From: Lachnospiraceae bacterium UBA3863
GTDB taxonomy: Bacteria > Bacillota > Clostridia > Lachnospirales > Lachnospiraceae
Length of the DNA stretch: 13,341 bases
Assembly: GCA_002392385.1 (NCBI GenBank)
Contig: DGGX01000143.1
Span: 1 to 13,341, forward strand
Direction: 5' to 3'
The position numbers and the translations under genes are program-made. Below the pieces are notes generated by a model. It was given only the letters and a program-made list of their open reading frames with translations, had not been told where the DNA came from and did no database searches. Of this stretch, positions 1 through 7,675 are shown one piece after another; the first letter of the stretch is position 1; every line of letters begins with the position of its first letter.

Positions 1-1418
1 TCCATGACGTCCTCCACCCGCTCCATCTCGGTGCGCATCTCCTGCAGGAGCCGTCCCGCCCCGATGAGGGTCATGGCCGGACTGATGAAAGACAGGAGAA
101 AACCCTGGAAGAGGGTGATCTTGCCCAGTGTGAAGGTGCCCGCCATGACGTAGCGGATACCCAGGATCAGGACCAGGTAGTTGGCGGCGACCCCCACGAA
201 GGCGGGGATCAGTCCGTAGACGGCGTTCATCTCCGCCTCCCGGACATTCTGTGTGTTGACGGAAGCCTGGTAGCCCGCCCATTTCCTGAAGTAGCCCTTC
301 TCCGCGCCGGCGGCCTTGATGGTCTCCACCATGCTGATACCGGCCAGGGTCGTTGAGACCAGCTTGCCCTCGTCCCGGTACTGGACCCTGGTGAGGTTGA
401 TGCGCTTCTCGGAGATCCAGCGCTCCACCGCCAGGTTGAGGAAAACGGACACCAGACCCACGATGGTCAGGGTCACGCTGTAACGCAGCATGAGGACCAG
501 ATAGAAGAGCATCATGATGGTGTTGAGGGCCAGGGGCGCCGCGGTCTGCACCAGGATCCCCGCGATATTCTCATTGGTGGCCTGCCTCTGCAGGATATCT
601 CCCGTCATCCGCTGGGAGAAGAATTCCATGGGCAGCCGGAACACCTTCCACATATAGGAGGTGCTTCCCATCACGGACATCTTGCCGTTGATCTTGAGGG
701 AGCTGGCCGTCTGGGCCCACATGACGATCAGGTGCACGACACAGAGGCCTGTCATCAGAAGGAGGAAGGCATTGGTCCACTCCGGATTCCTCCCGGTGAG
801 CAGGCGGTCATAGAATACCCGAGTCATCACGGGATCGATGATCCCGAAGACGGAGGCGATCACGGTGGTCAGCATGACAAAAGCCACCGCCGGCCCTGTG
901 CCGGTCAGTCTCCTGGCGGCAAAGGCCAGGGTGCTCTTCCTCTGGCCGGAGGGCTTGAAGTCCGGGCCCGGACTGAACATGAGGCAGATCCCGGTGAAGG
1001 CTTCGTTGAACTCCTCCATGGAGACCTTCACGGTCCCTCTGGCCGGGTCATTGAGGATGGCCCTGCCGCCCCGGAAACCGCACAGGACCACGAAATGGTT
1101 GAGGTTCCAGTGCAGGATACAGGGGAACTGGGCGTTCTCCCTGAGTGTGTCCACCTCCAGCCGGTAGCCGTCGGCGTTGAATCCGTAGTTTCTTGCTGCC
1201 GCCAGGATGTTCCTGGCGTTGGAGCCGTCCCGCGACACGCCGCAGGCCGTGCGCACCTCCTCCAGGGGCACCCACTTGCTGTACCAGGCCATGACCATGG
1301 CCAGACAGGCCGCCCCGCACTCCAGGGCCTCCAGCTGCATGACGACGGGCACCCTGGCGACCCCTTGGGTCAGAGGCTGCCGGATCGTATTCTTCTGTCT
1401 GTCGGATCGCTCTGCCAT
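1..1418 (-). CDS. NHLM-type bacteriocin exporter: C39 peptidase/ABC transporter (3' end missing)
   Basis: The visible 472 residues are the N-terminal part of a peptidase-containing ABC exporter, which cleaves a leader from a bacteriocin/RiPP precursor and exports the core. Residues 1-150 are a C39 peptidase domain: oxyanion-hole Gln28, catalytic Cys34 in LECGAACL, His108 in NHFVV and Asp124 in NDP, so all catalytic residues are present. Residues from about 172 form the ABC transmembrane domain, with hydrophobic stretches near 175-195, 216-236, 295-330 and 395-415. The ATPase domain lies beyond the left edge; family members are about 700 residues long. The start at 1418 has GGAGGAGAAC just upstream. 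It follows the short secretion protein by 32 bases, so the two are very likely cotranscribed. The pairing with an NHLM-type secretion protein, more than the peptidase alone, points to the NHLM family. A generic lantibiotic or bacteriocin exporter is the alternative. Confidence 0.9.
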   Translation of the reverse strand, partial: MAERSDRQKNTIRQPLTQGVARVPVVMQLEALECGAACLAMVMAWYSKWVPLEEVRTACGVSRDGSNARNILAAARNYGFNADGYRLEVDTLRENAQFPCILHWNLNHFVVLCGFRGGRAILNDPARGTVKVSMEEFNEAFTGICLMFSPGPDFKPSGQRKSTLAFAARRLTGTGPAVAFVMLTTVIASVFGIIDPVMTRVFYDRLLTGRNPEWTNAFLLLMTGLCVVHLIVMWAQTASSLKINGKMSVMGSTSYMWKVFRLPMEFFSQRMTGDILQRQATNENIAGILVQTAAPLALNTIMMLFYLVLMLRYSVTLTIVGLVSVFLNLAVERWISEKRINLTRVQYRDEGKLVSTTLAGISMVETIKAAGAEKGYFRKWAGYQASVNTQNVREAEMNAVYGLIPAFVGVAANYLVLILGIRYVMAGTFTLGKITLFQGFLLSFISPAMTLIGAGRLLQEMRTEMERVEDVM

Positions 1419-1450
1419 CCGTTCTCCTCCGCTGCTGCGCCGCCCTCTCC

Positions 1451-1900
1451 TCAGTTCAGGAGAAAGCTGATCGGGGACACCGATTCCGTCACCAGGACCG
1501 CGTCATACTCTCCGTCGGGAAGATCCGCGGAGGCTGTGGCCGTCATCCGGCCCTCCCCGTCTCTGAACACATGGTCCACCGCCACTTCCTGCCCGCTGAT
1601 GCGCAGGACCATACCGTCGCCGGCGGTGCCTGCAGCGGTCCCCTCGCCGGAGGTATCCGCGGTCTGTCCGGCCAGGGCCTCGGACACGATCGTGACCGTC
1701 CCGCCGCTGACCTGGGCGCTCACAGGAACGGTGGTCTCCAGCCGCCCGACGGAAGCGCAGATCAGAAGGCCTCCCAGCAGGCAGATCACAGCCGCCAGGA
1801 TCATCCAGATCCCGGGACTCGTGACACGCATATAATCCTGCAGCTGCTCCGGAGAGGAGATCCTCTCCATACTCTCTTTTCTGAAAAGCTGTTCTTCCAT
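1451..1900 (-). CDS. Short NHLM bacteriocin system secretion protein (HlyD-like, reduced)
   Basis: 149 residues. The N-terminus (LFRKESMERISSPEQL, then VTSP) matches the conserved opening of NHLM-system HlyD-type secretion proteins. One membrane segment spans about residues 31-49. The outer part (50-149) is only about 100 residues, with a Gly/Thr/Ala-rich stretch at 77-97, and it ends in VTESVSPISFLLN, an ending I recall from short Lachnospiraceae homologues. The long coiled-coil hairpin and lipoyl domains of full-length HlyD adaptors are absent, so it is better described as a membrane-anchored accessory of the exporter than as an outer-membrane-spanning adaptor, as expected for a Gram-positive cell. 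I chose the start at 1900 because AAGAGG sits 7 bases upstream and the NHLM motif follows at once; an upstream in-frame ATG at 1933 lacks a good ribosome site. It is first in its operon, directly before the C39 exporter. Confidence 0.8.
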   Translation of the reverse strand: MEEQLFRKESMERISSPEQLQDYMRVTSPGIWMILAAVICLLGGLLICASVGRLETTVPVSAQVSGGTVTIVSEALAGQTADTSGEGTAAGTAGDGMVLRISGQEVAVDHVFRDGEGRMTATASADLPDGEYDAVLVTESVSPISFLLN

Positions 1901-2073
1901 AATGGCCCTCTTCATGCAAAAAGACTGCCGCATTAACGCATACTGACATGGACGATGCTTAATACGACAGTCCCCTGGGTATTTTTATATACGATCGGAC
2001 TGGGCGGCCGGGCGGCTGCTCCGCCCTCCCGCTGACAGGTGATGAGACTCCCGCTTCGGAAACTTCTCATCTA

Positions 2074-2102
2074 ATGATACTGTAAAAAGACGCTCTCCGC
2101 AA
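2074..2102 (-). promoter_or_regulatory. Candidate sigma-A promoter and leader of the NHLM export operon
   Basis: On the minus strand, TTGCGG (2097-2102) lies 17 bases before TATCAT (2074-2079). The -10 matches the consensus at 5 of 6 bases and the -35 at 3 of 6. Transcription would start near 2067, leaving a leader of about 165 bases before the secretion gene at 1900. This leader is very GC-rich and can form a 6-bp hairpin (CCGCCC at 2021-2026 with GGGCGG at 2010-2015). A second GGGCGG at 2002-2007 offers an alternative partner. Neither hairpin is followed by a U-run, so I do not call a terminator. Between 1901 and 2148 I see no gene. Confidence 0.45.
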
Positions 2103-2148
2103 TGTTTTCCGACATGCCGCCCGGCAGCCGCCCTGTCCGCGGACGATC

Positions 2149-4398
2149 CTACTGCCCGATCTCCTCCGTTTCCAGAATGAAGCGCACGCTGCCTGTCTGT
2201 CCATCCAGAAGACCGGAATAGTTCACATAGGTCCGGTCCGCGTCCCGGACAGCCTTTATGCGGCGCAGGAGCTCGGAGAGGTCCTCTCCGGCCAGATCGC
2301 CCAGCTTGCCTATAGCTTCTCTGTCGAATTCCTCCATGCCGTCGGAGAAGGCCTTCATGCCCTCGCTGATGGCGCCGTAGCCGTCTGTCAGAGAGCTCCC
2401 GGCCCCTGAAAACTCCCTGACGCCCTTTTTCAGGCCGGCGGCGCCTTCCGAAAGGGCACTGACGCCCTCCCCGTAGGCAGCCAGCCCCTCGGTGAGGGCC
2501 GCGCTGCCCCCGGAGATCTGGTCCAGGGCCGACTGCATGGATCCGATGCCCGCCATAAGGCCCTGCAGATCCTGAGAAGCGCCGCCCATGCTGCCTGCAA
2601 ATTTCTTAAGGATCTCCGCCTTCTGCTCCATGTCCCGCAGGCAGTTCTGCAGGGCGGAGACATCGATGGACGTCTCCGGAACGGTGAAGCCGGTGATCTC
2701 CTCACCGGCCAGAGCTTCCCGTATCCGCTGCGCGGTCTTCGCATGCAGCTGCGTGAGGGTCTCCGAGCCCGCGGACAGGTCCACCGCTGACCGCACTCTT
2801 TCCTCCAGCTCCGGGTCGGCGCTGTACCCTGCCTCCGCCAATGCTTCGCGGACGGCTGTCCCCGCCTGTTCTCTGGCGGTCTCTGTCAGTTCTCCGACAT
2901 AGGTCTCCTCGTCGAAGGCCTCCAGCTCCTGCAGGGCGGCCTCCGCCTCGCCGATGCCCGCCTCCACAGCTGCCTTATAGGTCCTGGCTTTTTCTGTAAA
3001 CTGCGACAGTTCCTCCAGCTGTCCCGCGACGGCAGGCAGATGGGTCTCTGTGAGCTGACCGGCATCCTCCGAGAGGGCTGCCGCCGCTTCCGCGGCCGCC
3101 TGAAGCTGCGCGGCTGTCTCCGGGTCCGCCGGGTCCAGGGAGGACAGGTCCATGGCCGCCAGTCCCTGCTGCAGCCCGGACAGAGCCGTATTCAGGGCCT
3201 GCGCGCCTTCCAGAAGCTGCTGACCGTTCTCATTGAGGGCCGCCAGGCCCTCCTCCATGGCGCCGACCCCCTCGCTGATCTGTGAGGCGGCCCGCACATA
3301 CTTACGCAGATAGGAGCCGAAGGTGCTGCTTCCTTCATAGAGCTCCGCTGCCGCGTCCGCCAGCTCCCGGGAGGCATCCGTCAGCTTGCCCATATCTTCA
3401 GGAAGATCCTCGACGTCCTCCAGGTCCTCGTCCTTCAGCTCGGAGAAGAGACCGGGGGTGATCACAGAGGCGGTGAAATCCAGGGAGAAATCCTCCGCGT
3501 GGGCACGCACCTCCACATAGGAGGGGATGTCCAGCTCCTCCGTCATCTCATAGCTGCCGGTGTCCAGATCCTCTGCCAGACCAGGGAAGGCCGTGCCGAT
3601 GACCGCCGTCTGGTCCCCGATCTCCATGATCCGCCCGTTGTCGGCCTCGATCTCCGAGAAGACATCTCCGTCCAGAAGTATGGCACTGATCACGGTGAAG
3701 GGCACAGACACAGCATACTCTCTTCCGTCCTCCTCCACCAGGACCGACGTCCTGTTGGTATACTCAAAGCGGATCCTGACATCTCCGGAAACGCCCGCCA
3801 TCTCTTCGGGCTTCTTCTCCTCCCCGTCCAGATAATAGCGGACCCTGACATCCACCGGCAGCTTCTCGTCGCATTTTCCCTCGTACTTGAGGACATTGCC
3901 GCTGTCAGTCCAGAGGATGTTCTCATCGTCCACCCGGTAGAATTCCTCATCTCCCTCGGTGTTGGTGATGGCATAGAGTCTGGTACGGTCCCTCAGCAGC
4001 CCCTTCTCTCCGTCTGTTTCCCGCGCCGGCCGGGTCAGCTCCGCCTCCACCGTGATCTCCAGGGGACGGCCGGCAGCGTCCGCCCGGACAGTGACAGTCT
4101 CCTTCTTCTCCGCGGGCATCGCTTCCTTCTGTTCCCCGGGAGGCACGGACTGCGCAGCCATCGAAGGTCCCGTCGCCGTGGTATGGTCAGTCCTTTCTTC
4201 CGCCTTTTCCTGCTCTGGACGCGCAGTCTCCGCCGCTCCTGTCCCCGCGGCCGCCCGCGGCTCCCCGTCAGCCTCCCTGTCCGCACACCCGCACAGGCAG
4301 ACCGCGGTCAAAAGAATGCACATAAACGCTGCGCCGGCCCTCCGTGTGATAAGTCCGGCCTGCGGTCTTCTGCTTCTGTCCTCGTTTCTATTCCGCAT
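2149..4398 (-). CDS. Large lipoprotein with a glycine-leucine heptad region, partner of the FtsX-type ABC transporter
   Basis: 749 residues. The N-terminus is a lipoprotein signal peptide: arginines at 8-20, a hydrophobic core at about 23-36, and the lipobox LCGC with Cys38 as lipidation site. A Glu/Ala/Pro/Thr-rich linker (about 40-105) leads to a mainly beta region (about 106-340). Residues about 340-735 are strongly helical, with repeated spacing of the form GLAALxxG, GVxxLSEGAAGLKKG and ALxEGLxxYGEG. This resembles the extracytoplasmic helical region of YhgE/Pip-type proteins. There is no membrane span after the signal peptide, so the mature protein should be tethered outside the membrane. 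Its start overlaps the permease stop by 11 bases, with GGAGG 9 bases upstream, implying translational coupling. By position it may act as the outer module of that transporter. The substrate is unknown. The family call is by pattern; the lipoprotein call is firm. Confidence 0.8.
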   Translation of the reverse strand: MRNRNEDRSRRPQAGLITRRAGAAFMCILLTAVCLCGCADREADGEPRAAAGTGAAETARPEQEKAEERTDHTTATGPSMAAQSVPPGEQKEAMPAEKKETVTVRADAAGRPLEITVEAELTRPARETDGEKGLLRDRTRLYAITNTEGDEEFYRVDDENILWTDSGNVLKYEGKCDEKLPVDVRVRYYLDGEEKKPEEMAGVSGDVRIRFEYTNRTSVLVEEDGREYAVSVPFTVISAILLDGDVFSEIEADNGRIMEIGDQTAVIGTAFPGLAEDLDTGSYEMTEELDIPSYVEVRAHAEDFSLDFTASVITPGLFSELKDEDLEDVEDLPEDMGKLTDASRELADAAAELYEGSSTFGSYLRKYVRAASQISEGVGAMEEGLAALNENGQQLLEGAQALNTALSGLQQGLAAMDLSSLDPADPETAAQLQAAAEAAAALSEDAGQLTETHLPAVAGQLEELSQFTEKARTYKAAVEAGIGEAEAALQELEAFDEETYVGELTETAREQAGTAVREALAEAGYSADPELEERVRSAVDLSAGSETLTQLHAKTAQRIREALAGEEITGFTVPETSIDVSALQNCLRDMEQKAEILKKFAGSMGGASQDLQGLMAGIGSMQSALDQISGGSAALTEGLAAYGEGVSALSEGAAGLKKGVREFSGAGSSLTDGYGAISEGMKAFSDGMEEFDREAIGKLGDLAGEDLSELLRRIKAVRDADRTYVNYSGLLDGQTGSVRFILETEEIGQ

Positions 4399-6730
4399 TT
4401 TTCAGAGCCTCCTCCATGGGCACGGCGCAGATCTTCCTGTATTCCAGAAGGGCTACAGCCGCGTAGGAACCGATACCCAGTGCCGCCATCCTGACAAGGA
4501 TCCCGGGATCCAGGTAGAAGGGGATCCACCCGTTCATTTCCGTGGTCATCATCCATTTCAGGAGCCGCCGCATGCCCCCGGTGAGGGGCGGCAGCGTACC
4601 CAGTATGCCCGCGACCGCCACGACCGTGGTGGGGCGGATATAAAGACCGCTGATCTCCGCGTTGGAATAACCGAGGATCTTGGCCATGGAGATGGATTCC
4701 GCGTTTTTCTCAATAATGAGCTTGGAGAGCAGATAGATCAGCACAAGGTAGATGATGACAGCAAAGCCGTCCACCAGATACATCATGCTTCCCATGGAAA
4801 TATCCAGCTGCCGGCTGATCCTGGTCGTGCTCTCCAGATCTATGACGGTCCCGATATACCCTTCCTCAATGTCCGTGACGGGGGTGTCCGCCAGATAGCC
4901 GGAGAAATAGGACCTTTCCATGTCCAGCATGCGGTTGAGGGCCTTCTGCTCCATAAAGACCGCCGGCGCCGCCTCATAGTCATAGATCCCCGTGACAGTC
5001 AGTTCGTAGACATCGTCCTCATAGATCTCCTTCAGACGGATCACATCACCCGGGACCGTATCATATTTGTCCGCGTAGGCCCGTGAGACCAGGACCCGGG
5101 GCGCGGCGCCCTCCGGCGTTTCCGGAACGCCGGTCACATAAGCGCTGTCGGCAGCCACTCCGTACAGGAGGATCTCCTCCACCCTCGCGCCATTCTCACC
5201 GGTGGTATTGAGGCTGCAGGCGGTGAATTTCTCCGCTGTGGGATTGTCCGTAGAGATCGCGTCTGAGAATTCCATCATTTTCAGATAGCTGCGGAGCCTG
5301 TGATCCTCATCCATGACGTCGAAGGGGACCTGCAGGATGTACTGGTGCCGTGCGATCATCTGGTCCTCGACCGTGTCCTGATAGTGATGCAGGACCGAGG
5401 GGAGCATCAGGCCGAACATGAGCAGGAAATTGGCAAAAAGGATCCCCACAAGGAGCACCAGATAGTTGGGAAGATTCTGGAGGATCACCCTTACGCGGAA
5501 GCGCTGCAGGAACGGCAGGAAAGCCGGCAGCTTCATAACGTTCCGTTTCCGTCCCGTCCGGGACAGGTCTCTCCGGAGAAAACGCAGGGGAGACAGCCGG
5601 AGCCTGTGCCACAGGACCGCGAAAGTGATGCCGGCCATCAGAAGGAGGGGGATCACCGTTGTCTTCAGGAAAGCCTCCCCGTTCCAGACCGTCACGTAGG
5701 TGGTGAGGCTGTAGCTGTTGTAATACATCCAGGCGCAGACATTCTTCATGATGGTATAGCCCAGGATATTGCCGACGACAGCGCCGGCCAGCGTCACCAG
5801 GACCGGCATGGTCATATAATGGCGCAGCAACTCCCCGCGGGTATAGCCGGCAGCCCTGAGTGTGCCGATGACTGTCGCCTCCGCCGTAATCGTGTTGCTG
5901 ATCGTGACGCCGAAAACGAAAGCCAGGATCACGATCATGATATAGAGCAGGACCTCCATCATGACCTTGTCACTGCCCATGTCCTCGCCGGTGAATCGTA
6001 TGGCCTGGTTGGCATAACGAGGGATGAAGGACTCCAGCTGCGCTGCTGAGGCGCACACTTTCATCAGCTCTTCCGCCCTGTCTCTCTCCTCGGCCTCCGA
6101 TGCCGGCGGCGTCAGATATTTCCATGCGTAGCAATATGTCCTCTCCCGGCTGTTCATCCTCTCCCAGCCGTCCGGCGTCATGATGCCCACGCCGAAGAGG
6201 ACGGAATCAAACATGGAATCATTGTTGTCGGCGAAAAGGGTACTGTAATCAGACAGGGCGACAAGTCCCGTGACCTTCAGATATCCGCCGTCCTCCAGAT
6301 GGATCACGTCGCCGATGCGGATCCCGTTGTTGCGGGCATAGAGCCGGTCAATGGCCGCCTCGTCGCCGGCGCCCGGCAGCTGCCCTTCCAGCAGATCGAC
6401 CAGATCCACCTCCTCACGCTGCCGGAAGAGGCGCAGGGTGCTGCCCCCGACCACCTTTCTGTCCGCGTAGTGAATGTCATAGATATGGACCCCCGCGTTT
6501 TCTATGACCTTCTTCTGGGCGCGGTTCATCTCCCGGGAGATGGTCAGATTGCCGTCCTCGACATTATATTTTTCGAAGCTCTCATTGTAGGCACGGATCA
6601 TGCTGCCGTCCGCCACCAGAAAGCCGGACACCAGACCGATGGTCATGGCCAGAAGCAGGAAGATCACCAGGTATTTGCCCGCGTCTTCCCGCAGCTCCCG
6701 CGGGAGCCGCTTGTACAGAGGATTCTTCAT
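4388..6730 (-). CDS. ABC transporter permease with two FtsX-like domains
   Basis: 780 residues from the start at 6730, which is preceded by GTAGGAGGGGAT; an in-frame ATG 15 bases upstream lacks such a site. The layout is typical of MacB/FtsX-type permeases in duplicated form. One membrane helix near residues 20-38 is followed by a large outer domain (about 40-255). Three helices follow at about 260-285, 305-330 and 355-375, then another near 415-440. A second outer domain (about 445-645) precedes three C-terminal helices. That gives roughly eight spans. The protein has no ATPase motifs; its partner ATPase ends 8 bases upstream. Transporters of this class mostly act as mechanotransmitters or export lipids, peptides or antimicrobials. 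Nothing in the sequence fixes the substrate. The stop overlaps the start of the lipoprotein gene. Confidence 0.9.
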   Translation of the reverse strand: MKNPLYKRLPRELREDAGKYLVIFLLLAMTIGLVSGFLVADGSMIRAYNESFEKYNVEDGNLTISREMNRAQKKVIENAGVHIYDIHYADRKVVGGSTLRLFRQREEVDLVDLLEGQLPGAGDEAAIDRLYARNNGIRIGDVIHLEDGGYLKVTGLVALSDYSTLFADNNDSMFDSVLFGVGIMTPDGWERMNSRERTYCYAWKYLTPPASEAEERDRAEELMKVCASAAQLESFIPRYANQAIRFTGEDMGSDKVMMEVLLYIMIVILAFVFGVTISNTITAEATVIGTLRAAGYTRGELLRHYMTMPVLVTLAGAVVGNILGYTIMKNVCAWMYYNSYSLTTYVTVWNGEAFLKTTVIPLLLMAGITFAVLWHRLRLSPLRFLRRDLSRTGRKRNVMKLPAFLPFLQRFRVRVILQNLPNYLVLLVGILFANFLLMFGLMLPSVLHHYQDTVEDQMIARHQYILQVPFDVMDEDHRLRSYLKMMEFSDAISTDNPTAEKFTACSLNTTGENGARVEEILLYGVAADSAYVTGVPETPEGAAPRVLVSRAYADKYDTVPGDVIRLKEIYEDDVYELTVTGIYDYEAAPAVFMEQKALNRMLDMERSYFSGYLADTPVTDIEEGYIGTVIDLESTTRISRQLDISMGSMMYLVDGFAVIIYLVLIYLLSKLIIEKNAESISMAKILGYSNAEISGLYIRPTTVVAVAGILGTLPPLTGGMRRLLKWMMTTEMNGWIPFYLDPGILVRMAALGIGSYAAVALLEYRKICAVPMEEALKNAE

Positions 6731-6738
6731 ATCCCCTC

Positions 6739-7437
6739 CTACCAATCCAGTTCCGCGGCCGGAACCCTGACGGCGTTGTTACGGATATCACGGATCTTGC
6801 CGTCCCGCAGCCGCACCACTGTATCCGCCATGGCGCTGATGGCCGCGTTGTGGGTCACCATGACCACCGTACTCCCGTACCGGCTGTTTACCTTCTCGAT
6901 CAGCTGCAGGATATCCTTGGAGGTCCTGTAGTCCAGGGCTCCGGTAGGCTCGTCGCAGAGCAGGATATCCGGGTTCTTTACGACCGCCCGGCCGATGGAC
7001 GTCCGCTGCTGCTGTCCGCCGGACAGCTGACCGGGGACCTTGCCGCGATGGTCCCAGAGTCCCAGGACATGCAGCAGTTCATCCACGTCCAGCGGCGCCC
7101 GGCTGAGAAAAGCGCCTACCTCTATATTCTCTCTCACCGTCAGGTTGGGAATCAGGTTGTACATCTGGAAGATGTAGCCCAGATGCCTGCGCCTGTACTG
7201 AGTGAGTCTCTTCTCGTTCATACCGGACATGGATTCTCCGTCAATCATGATCTCCCCCTCGTCCGCCGTATCTATGCCGCCTATGATGTTAAGGAGCGTG
7301 GATTTACCGCTTCCCGAAGGCCCCAGCAGGACCACGAACTCGCCCCTGTCTACCCCCAGATCGATCCCGTGCAGAACCTCGACCCGGTTCTCTCCCGTCC
7401 CATATGCTTTATGCAGGTTTTTCAGCTCCAGAAACAT
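6739..7437 (-). CDS. ABC transporter ATP-binding protein, MacB/LolD type
   Basis: 232 residues, the usual length of a stand-alone MacB/LolD-like ATPase. All motifs are intact: Walker A GPSGSGKST at 39-47, Q-loop Gln91, signature LSGGQQQR at 138-145, Walker B ILLCDEP at 158-164 with catalytic Glu163, D-loop GALD, and switch His196 in VTHN. It would energise the FtsX-type permease encoded 8 bases downstream. The start at 7437 has GGAGGT six bases upstream. The ribosome-site stretch GGATGACCTCC (plus strand, 7437-7447) recurs identically at 7504-7514. It is the first gene of a three-gene operon (ATPase, permease, lipoprotein). The promoter carries a TTAG-N6-CTAA dyad, suggesting repression by a metal-dependent regulator. 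Confidence 0.95.
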   Translation of the reverse strand: MFLELKNLHKAYGTGENRVEVLHGIDLGVDRGEFVVLLGPSGSGKSTLLNIIGGIDTADEGEIMIDGESMSGMNEKRLTQYRRRHLGYIFQMYNLIPNLTVRENIEVGAFLSRAPLDVDELLHVLGLWDHRGKVPGQLSGGQQQRTSIGRAVVKNPDILLCDEPTGALDYRTSKDILQLIEKVNSRYGSTVVMVTHNAAISAMADTVVRLRDGKIRDIRNNAVRVPAAELDW

Positions 7438-7469
7438 GGATGACCTCCAAACAGGATTGCCTGAACAAC

Positions 7470-7498
7470 ATGATATAGTTAGCGTGGCCTAATATTAA
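7470..7498 (-). promoter_or_regulatory. Candidate promoter of the ABC-permease-lipoprotein operon
   Basis: Minus strand: TTAATA (7493-7498), a 17-base spacer, then TATCAT (7470-7475). The -35 matches consensus at 4 of 6 bases and the -10 at 5 of 6. The start of transcription would be near 7463, leaving about 26 bases before the ATG at 7437, including the GGAGGT ribosome site. The spacer holds a perfect 14-bp dyad (next entry), an ideal position for a repressor to block RNA polymerase. Confidence 0.6.
7479..7492. promoter_or_regulatory. Candidate metalloregulator operator, TTAG-N6-CTAA (site A)
   Basis: TTAGCGTGGCCTAA is a TTAG...CTAA dyad with a 6-base spacer. This is the spacing found inside the DtxR/IdeR consensus TTAGGTTAGCCTAACCTAA. 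It sits wholly within the -35/-10 spacer of the ABC operon promoter. Two related dyads precede the flavodoxin operon at 9015-9032 and 9081-9096. Seen: the dyad and its placement. Inferred: the type of regulator; no regulator gene is in the window. Confidence 0.5.
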
Positions 7499-7568
7499 CA
7501 TGCGGATGACCTCCCTGCAAGAAGAAGTTTGCGTCATATAACCACATCCGGACAGGACGGCATTGAAA

Positions 7569-7601
7569 GGAGGCTGTCGCCTGGTGATCGCGACAGCCTC
7601 C
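7569..7601 (-). terminator. Terminator hairpin of the flavodoxin operon
   Basis: A perfect 12-bp stem (GGAGGCTGTCGC at 7569-7580, its complement at 7590-7601) with a 9-base loop lies about 75 bases after the flavodoxin stop. On the minus strand it is followed by TTTCAAT, a short, imperfect U-run; on the plus strand no U-run follows. The stem strength and its place between two operons support a minus-strand intrinsic terminator. Two 8-bp arms, GCGTCATA at 7531-7538 and TATGACGC at 7608-7615, flank it and could form an outer stem. Confidence 0.7.
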
Positions 7602-7675
7602 GCTTAGTATGACGCAGGGATCATATCCGTATTCTCCGCCGGACAGGGCGGAAATGTCAGTCAGGGCAGCCTCTG

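Noticed and set aside
732..1835. Long plus-strand open frame of 367 codons
   Set aside because: It lies opposite the C39 exporter and short secretion protein, which have clear family motifs and ribosome sites; its product is Pro/His/Gly-rich without any recognisable domain. It is a GC-rich antisense shadow.
1933..2070. Minus-strand 45-codon frame beginning MRSFRSG, considered as a RiPP precursor
   Set aside because: No ribosome binding site, start almost at the expected transcription start, no double-glycine leader or Nif11-like sequence.
2131..2148. Terminator after the lipoprotein gene (palindrome GTCCGCGGAC at 2135-2144)
   Set aside because: The palindrome has no workable loop and no U-run follows on either strand.
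3499..5086. Long plus-strand open frames opposite the lipoprotein and permease
   Set aside because: Low-complexity, arginine-rich translations with no family motif; the minus-strand genes have lipobox, membrane helices and tight operon spacing.
7412..7501. Minus-strand 29-codon reading frame beginning MLILGHANY, preceded by GGAGGT
   Set aside because: Its start lies upstream of the candidate promoter's transcription start and it overlaps the promoter and dyad; the ribosome site is explained by the 11-bp duplication of the ATPase start region.
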